Positions 60,765-64,000 of a stretch of 64,000 nucleotides of DNA are shown here, piece by piece. The notes beneath the pieces are model-generated. The model saw only the letters and a list, made by a program, of their open reading frames with translations. It did no database searches and had not been told where the DNA came from. The stretch covers positions 17,437,937-17,501,936 of the forward strand of contig ML681998.1 of NCBI GenBank assembly GCA_007922195.1, given 5' to 3'. The position numbers were made by a program, and so were the translations under genes. The DNA comes from Podocnemis expansa (lineage: Eukaryota > Chordata > Testudines > Podocnemididae). Each line of letters opens with the position of its first letter. Within the stretch, counting starts at the first letter, position 1.

Positions 60765-61944
60765 AAGGAGCAATCTCTTTCAGGGATCTCTTTAGGCTGA
60801 GTTATGGTGCTGGTCAGATTTGGTTGTCCAGGTCCAGAACTTTCTGGAAATAGGGAATGGTAGCATTTTGAGCATGCTCCACAAGGTTTGCTAGTGTTGC
60901 TGTGGTCACAAGCCTGAGAGCAGGAGCCCTGAGAGCAGCAACTAAAGAGAGCTGCAATAAGAAGGGTCCACGTGCTCAGCGTGTGACTCAGGAAAAAAAA
61001 TCTGAGCCAGGAGTGGACAACAAAATGTTTTCTCCCTGCTATGGAGCATTTTGCTGCCGAGTTTTCTCATAGGTGACTGAGGGCTGGGTAACCAGTAAAC
61101 TGACTGAATGGTGCTGGTTCCAGAGGAGAAAGAAAGGACTGCATGGATTCCTACTGAAGATTCCTGCAGACAAAGAAGAGGATTGCTACTTCTCGCAACT
61201 CAAGCTTCAGGACTTGAACAGAGACTGCAACTGAGATATGGGCAGGGGTGTTGCTGGTGCCTGGCACACGGGGCACATGCCCTGAGTCTCGGCGCCAGTG
61301 CTCTGAGTGTCTGGGCAGCGCCTGACTCTCCTGGTCCCTTCCCGGACCAGGACCTGGGGCCGGGACACCTGCCGCAACACCCACCTCTCCTGGCCCTATC
61401 CCCGGCCAGGGATTGAGGCCAGGACACATGCAGTGGTGTTTGCTTCTCCCGTTGAGGGATTGAGGCCAGGATGCTGCGGCAGCACTCGCCTCTCCTGGCC
61501 GGGAATCAAAGCCAGGATACCCGCAGTGGTGCTGCCTCTCCCGGCCAGGGATCCAGGCCAGGATGTCCACAGCTGCACCCGTCTCTCCCTGCCTCAAACC
61601 CGGCCAGGGATCAGGGGCCCCAAGGCAGCAACATTCCTGGATATGGGTGACTCCACCCAAAATTTGGGACTTTTGGGTTTCATTCCCACAATGTTTCTGT
61701 GGGGACTGTTATGTTTAAATTCATTTTGCTTTCTTACGGTAAGATTGTTAAGTTAGTAGTGAATAAAGTCAATTGTTATGTTTATTTTAAGTAGTATTTT
61801 AATGTGGGTTGGTAATTCTGTGCAATCTTCACTGTGAGTCCTTTACAAACTGAATCCTGGGTCTCCAGCTGCTTTCTCTAGGGGTTTATCTCTGTGAGGC
61901 ACTGGAGAGGGGCTATTAAATGAATTCTAGCCTACCTTGAAGGT
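60765..61944. mobile_element. Insertion splitting the Gypsy gag, unclassified (contains a hAT)
   Basis: About 1.18 kb separates the two halves of gag. After removal of the GC-rich hAT at 61243-61639, about 0.78 kb remains. Its right part has AATAAAG (61762-61768) and then TGTGAGTCCTTTACAAACTG and GGTCTCCAGCTGCTTTCTC, like the R-U5 end of an LTR. A solo LTR is the best guess; the ends and duplication are not resolved. Confidence 0.4.
61243..61639. mobile_element. GC-rich hAT family, complete copy, 397 bp
   Basis: The ends are CAGGGGTGTTGCTGGTGCC and GGCAGCAACATTCCTG, with a perfect duplication GATATGGG at 61235-61242 and 61640-61647. The interior carries five or six units of the form GGCCAGGATnCCnGCnG with CTCTCCTGGCC spacers, a clearly different expansion from the other copies. 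Confidence 0.93.
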
Positions 61945-62150
61945 TACATTGAGCACTGTGAATTTAATGAGATGTTAAATGATGCCCTGTGATAGGTTGG
62001 AGCATGGTCTGCAGAGTGAAGCAATAATGGAAGCGCTTATTGATAAAGGCCAGCTCGCTTTACTGAAGGCCATTGATATTGTGGTCTCTATGGAACTGGC
62101 CAAGAGACATGCAACAAATCAGTGCTGGCATGCATAAGGTATCACTAGAA
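61945..62150 (+). pseudogene. Ty3/Gypsy gag, second part
   Basis: The frame reads EHCEFNEMLNDAL, a stop, then DRLEHGLQSEAIMEALIDKG and LLKAIDIVVSMELAKRHA. This is the gag segment that normally follows the block ending at 60764. It confirms that both belong to one split gene and leads into the zinc-knuckle region. Confidence 0.75.
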
Positions 62151-62169
62151 TCTACCCACAAGGCAGTGG

Positions 62170-63613
62170 GGATGCAGGATTGTTACCATGGTGGAAGGCT
62201 GGATCACCATGCATTGGAGTACTAGTGTAAAGAGTTCATATGTCAACAATGTGATGAAAAGGACATATTGAGTGTGCCTGCAAACAAAAGAAAGATGAGT
62301 CAAACAGAGAAGGCAGACCAGAGAAAAAGAAGCTTGTGGTCTGGTGAGTAGGGCAGACTCAGGATGATCGAAGTGACACCCAGTCAGAAGATGAAGTGTC
62401 ATTCCATATCTTGTCCATGACAGTTGGCTCACATGAATACTGGGTAACCCCGGCATTGGTAGGAAAACCTGTATGCATAGAACTGGACACTGGTACAGAA
62501 ATTTCACTAGTCTCAGACATTGTATATAAAAAGGAGTTAAAGCATCTTCCACTTAAGTCAACAAAAAATGTTCTGAAGACATACACTGGAGAAGCACTAT
62601 TGATGTTAAAGTGGAGCTCAGTGGACACACTGCAAAATTGACACTGTTTATGGTAGAAGGAAATTACCCAGCCTTAATGGGAAGGTCATGGCTTACGAAG
62701 ATCCAACTGAATTGGGCAGAAGTGTACAGAATGACTAAAGAAGAAACAGGTCTGGCAGCTGCATTAGAGAAACTTGCTGCTGTTTTTGGGGAGGCCCTGG
62801 GCAACATGAAGGGAATCACTGTGCAGTTAAACATTAAGCCTGACAGTCAACCAAAATGTGTGAAAGTCAAAATGGTGTCATATGCCATCAGCCTAAAAGT
62901 TGGAGAAGACTTAGAGCACCTGGTCAAAGATGGAGTCTTAGTACCAATTACTCACAGCTGATGGACAACCCCAATCATTCCAGTATTGAAGAAAGATGGC
63001 TCCATTTGGATTTGTGGAGATTTTAAGGTCTCCGTTAACCCACTGTTATGTGTAGAGCAATACTCTCTTGTCTTGATGACCTCTTTGCTGGCTTGGCTGG
63101 TGGACAAAAGTTCAGTAAGATTGATTTGAGTCAAGCATATTTACAGATGCATGTCGATGAGAAGTCCAAGGAGCTGTTGACTATTGTAACACATAAGGGA
63201 CTGTACCAATACTGTCACTTGCCTTTTGAAATAACATCAGCTCCAGGTTTGTTCCAGAGGTTTATGGACCAGATTTGGAGTGGCTTGCCAGAAATCCAGT
63301 GCTATCTTGATGACACCCTGGTCGCTGGCAAGAATGAGGAAGATCACCTTATAAATTTGGAGGCTACCCTACAGAGACTGGAAAAGTATGGCCTATAGTC
63401 CACAGACACAAATGGAAATTCTTCCAGCCCTCTGTTGAATATTTGAGGCGTATCATGGATGCTGCTGGCCTTCATAAGGCTCTGGCAAAAGTCTAGGCTA
63501 TTGTGCACACTGTACCACTTCAGAATATAAGCTAACTTCACTCTTTTTTAGGGTTATTGAAGTACTATGGAAAGTTTATTCCACAGTTAACAATGCAACT
63601 GAAACCACTACAT
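62170..63613 (+). pseudogene. Ty3/Gypsy pol remnant: zinc knuckle, protease, reverse transcriptase
   Basis: A CCHC zinc knuckle (CX2CX4HX4C) at about 62232-62285 is readable across a one-base deletion. A retropepsin follows with LDTGTEISLV at about 62485-62514 and, after a frameshift near 62600, ALMGRSWLTKIQLNW. The reverse transcriptase comes next: VLVPITHS, an in-frame stop, LKKDGS, then FSKIDLSQAYLQMHVDEKS and LPFEITSAPGLFQRFMD, and the active-site block QCYLDDTLVAG (63298-63330) with the Asp pair intact. RNase H and integrase are absent because the hAT at 63614 interrupts the element and the window ends. At least three frameshifts and one stop make it dead. Confidence 0.92.
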
Positions 63614-64000
63614 CAGCGGTTCCCAACCTATTTCAGGCTGAGGACCCCTTTTTAACAAAAAAAAAAAAATCTTTGCAGCCCCGCTGGCTGACTTTGTAAT
63701 CTGGCCTGCGCAGGCAGACTCTGGCCCGTGCCACTCTGATGGCACTGCTGGGACAGCCGGTGAGTGGCACCACAACCACTATGGCCTGCGCCGCTGGGGA
63801 GCCAAGCCATGGTGGCTATGGCCCCCTGCCCTTGCCCCTGCAGGGGACCTGCCGCAGCCCCATCCCTCTGGCGGGATCCGGCCATAGGGGGTGGAGGGCG
63901 AGGCAGCCCTGGCAGGGAGCATCGGACCTGCAGCTGGATTCCAGCCCCAGTGGGGAGAGGCTTTGCGGACCCCCTGCAACATGTGTGCAGACCCCCAATG
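63614..64000. mobile_element. hAT-type element, 2725 family, runs off the window
   Basis: It starts CAGCGGTTCCCAACCTATTT after the 8-bp flank CACTACAT (63606-63613) and follows the element at 2725-3059 (TTTGCAGCCC, GACTTTGTAATCTGG, GCGGACCCCCTGCAACATGT). The right end, with the second flank, lies beyond 64000. It interrupts the Gypsy pol. Confidence 0.85.

Noticed and set aside
61151..61756. Open frames of 169 and 149 residues
   Set aside because: They span the GC-rich hAT at 61243-61639 and non-coding flanks.

Overview
This is nuclear DNA of a reptile, most likely a crocodilian or a turtle. The evidence is one split vertebrate gene with a CpG-island promoter, CR1-type LINE tails, Penelope-like retroelement fragments, many hAT and PIF/Harbinger-type DNA transposons and a Ty3/Gypsy retrotransposon. 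I cannot name the species from the sequence alone.

The only host gene I can support is YWHAZ (14-3-3 zeta), on the minus strand. Its first coding exon (residues 1-98) lies at 8486-8779. The sequence to its left (1-8485) is the next intron. The sequence to its right (8790 to about 10.8 kb) is the intron between the 5'UTR exon(s) and the coding exon. A CpG island at about 10.07-11.70 kb carries two good candidate first-exon splice donors (exon ends at 10757 and 10903), an inverted CCAAT box and a perfect CRE palindrome. It is broken by a 400-base assembly gap (11176-11575).

From 11.7 kb to 64 kb I find no host exon. This is the intergenic space upstream of YWHAZ and it is a dense, nested graveyard of mobile elements. 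Recognisable are: (1) more than twenty hAT-type elements, fourteen of them with an 8-bp duplication that is perfect or differs at one or two positions, including a GC-rich family with four complete copies and one fragment, and a 2.5-kb element at 57.9-60.4 kb whose 187-bp deletion derivative sits at 1.1 kb; (2) eight Harbinger-like MITEs with 3-bp duplications, whose interiors are arrays of short palindromes built on TTCGAA or on the pair AGTTCAAACT/AGTTTGAACT; (3) two decayed Harbinger transposase genes (about 34.8-36.0 kb plus, about 50.2-51.4 kb minus), each with a possible convergent helper-gene remnant; (4) eight loci with Penelope-like element fragments, one with recognisable linker and GIY-YIG endonuclease coding, and with 3' tails that carry a hammerhead-ribozyme-like core; (5) CR1 and other LINE tails and two tRNA/CR1 chimeric SINEs; (6) a Gypsy element (gag, protease, reverse transcriptase) at about 60.46-63.61 kb, split by several younger insertions.

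The nesting gives relative ages: hAT and Harbinger MITEs interrupt Penelope, Gypsy, LINE and transposase sequences. The most interesting unexplained structures are the palindrome-array MITEs, the GC-rich hAT family with its variable internal repeat, and the hammerhead-like tails of the Penelope fragments, which also occur in inverted pairs.
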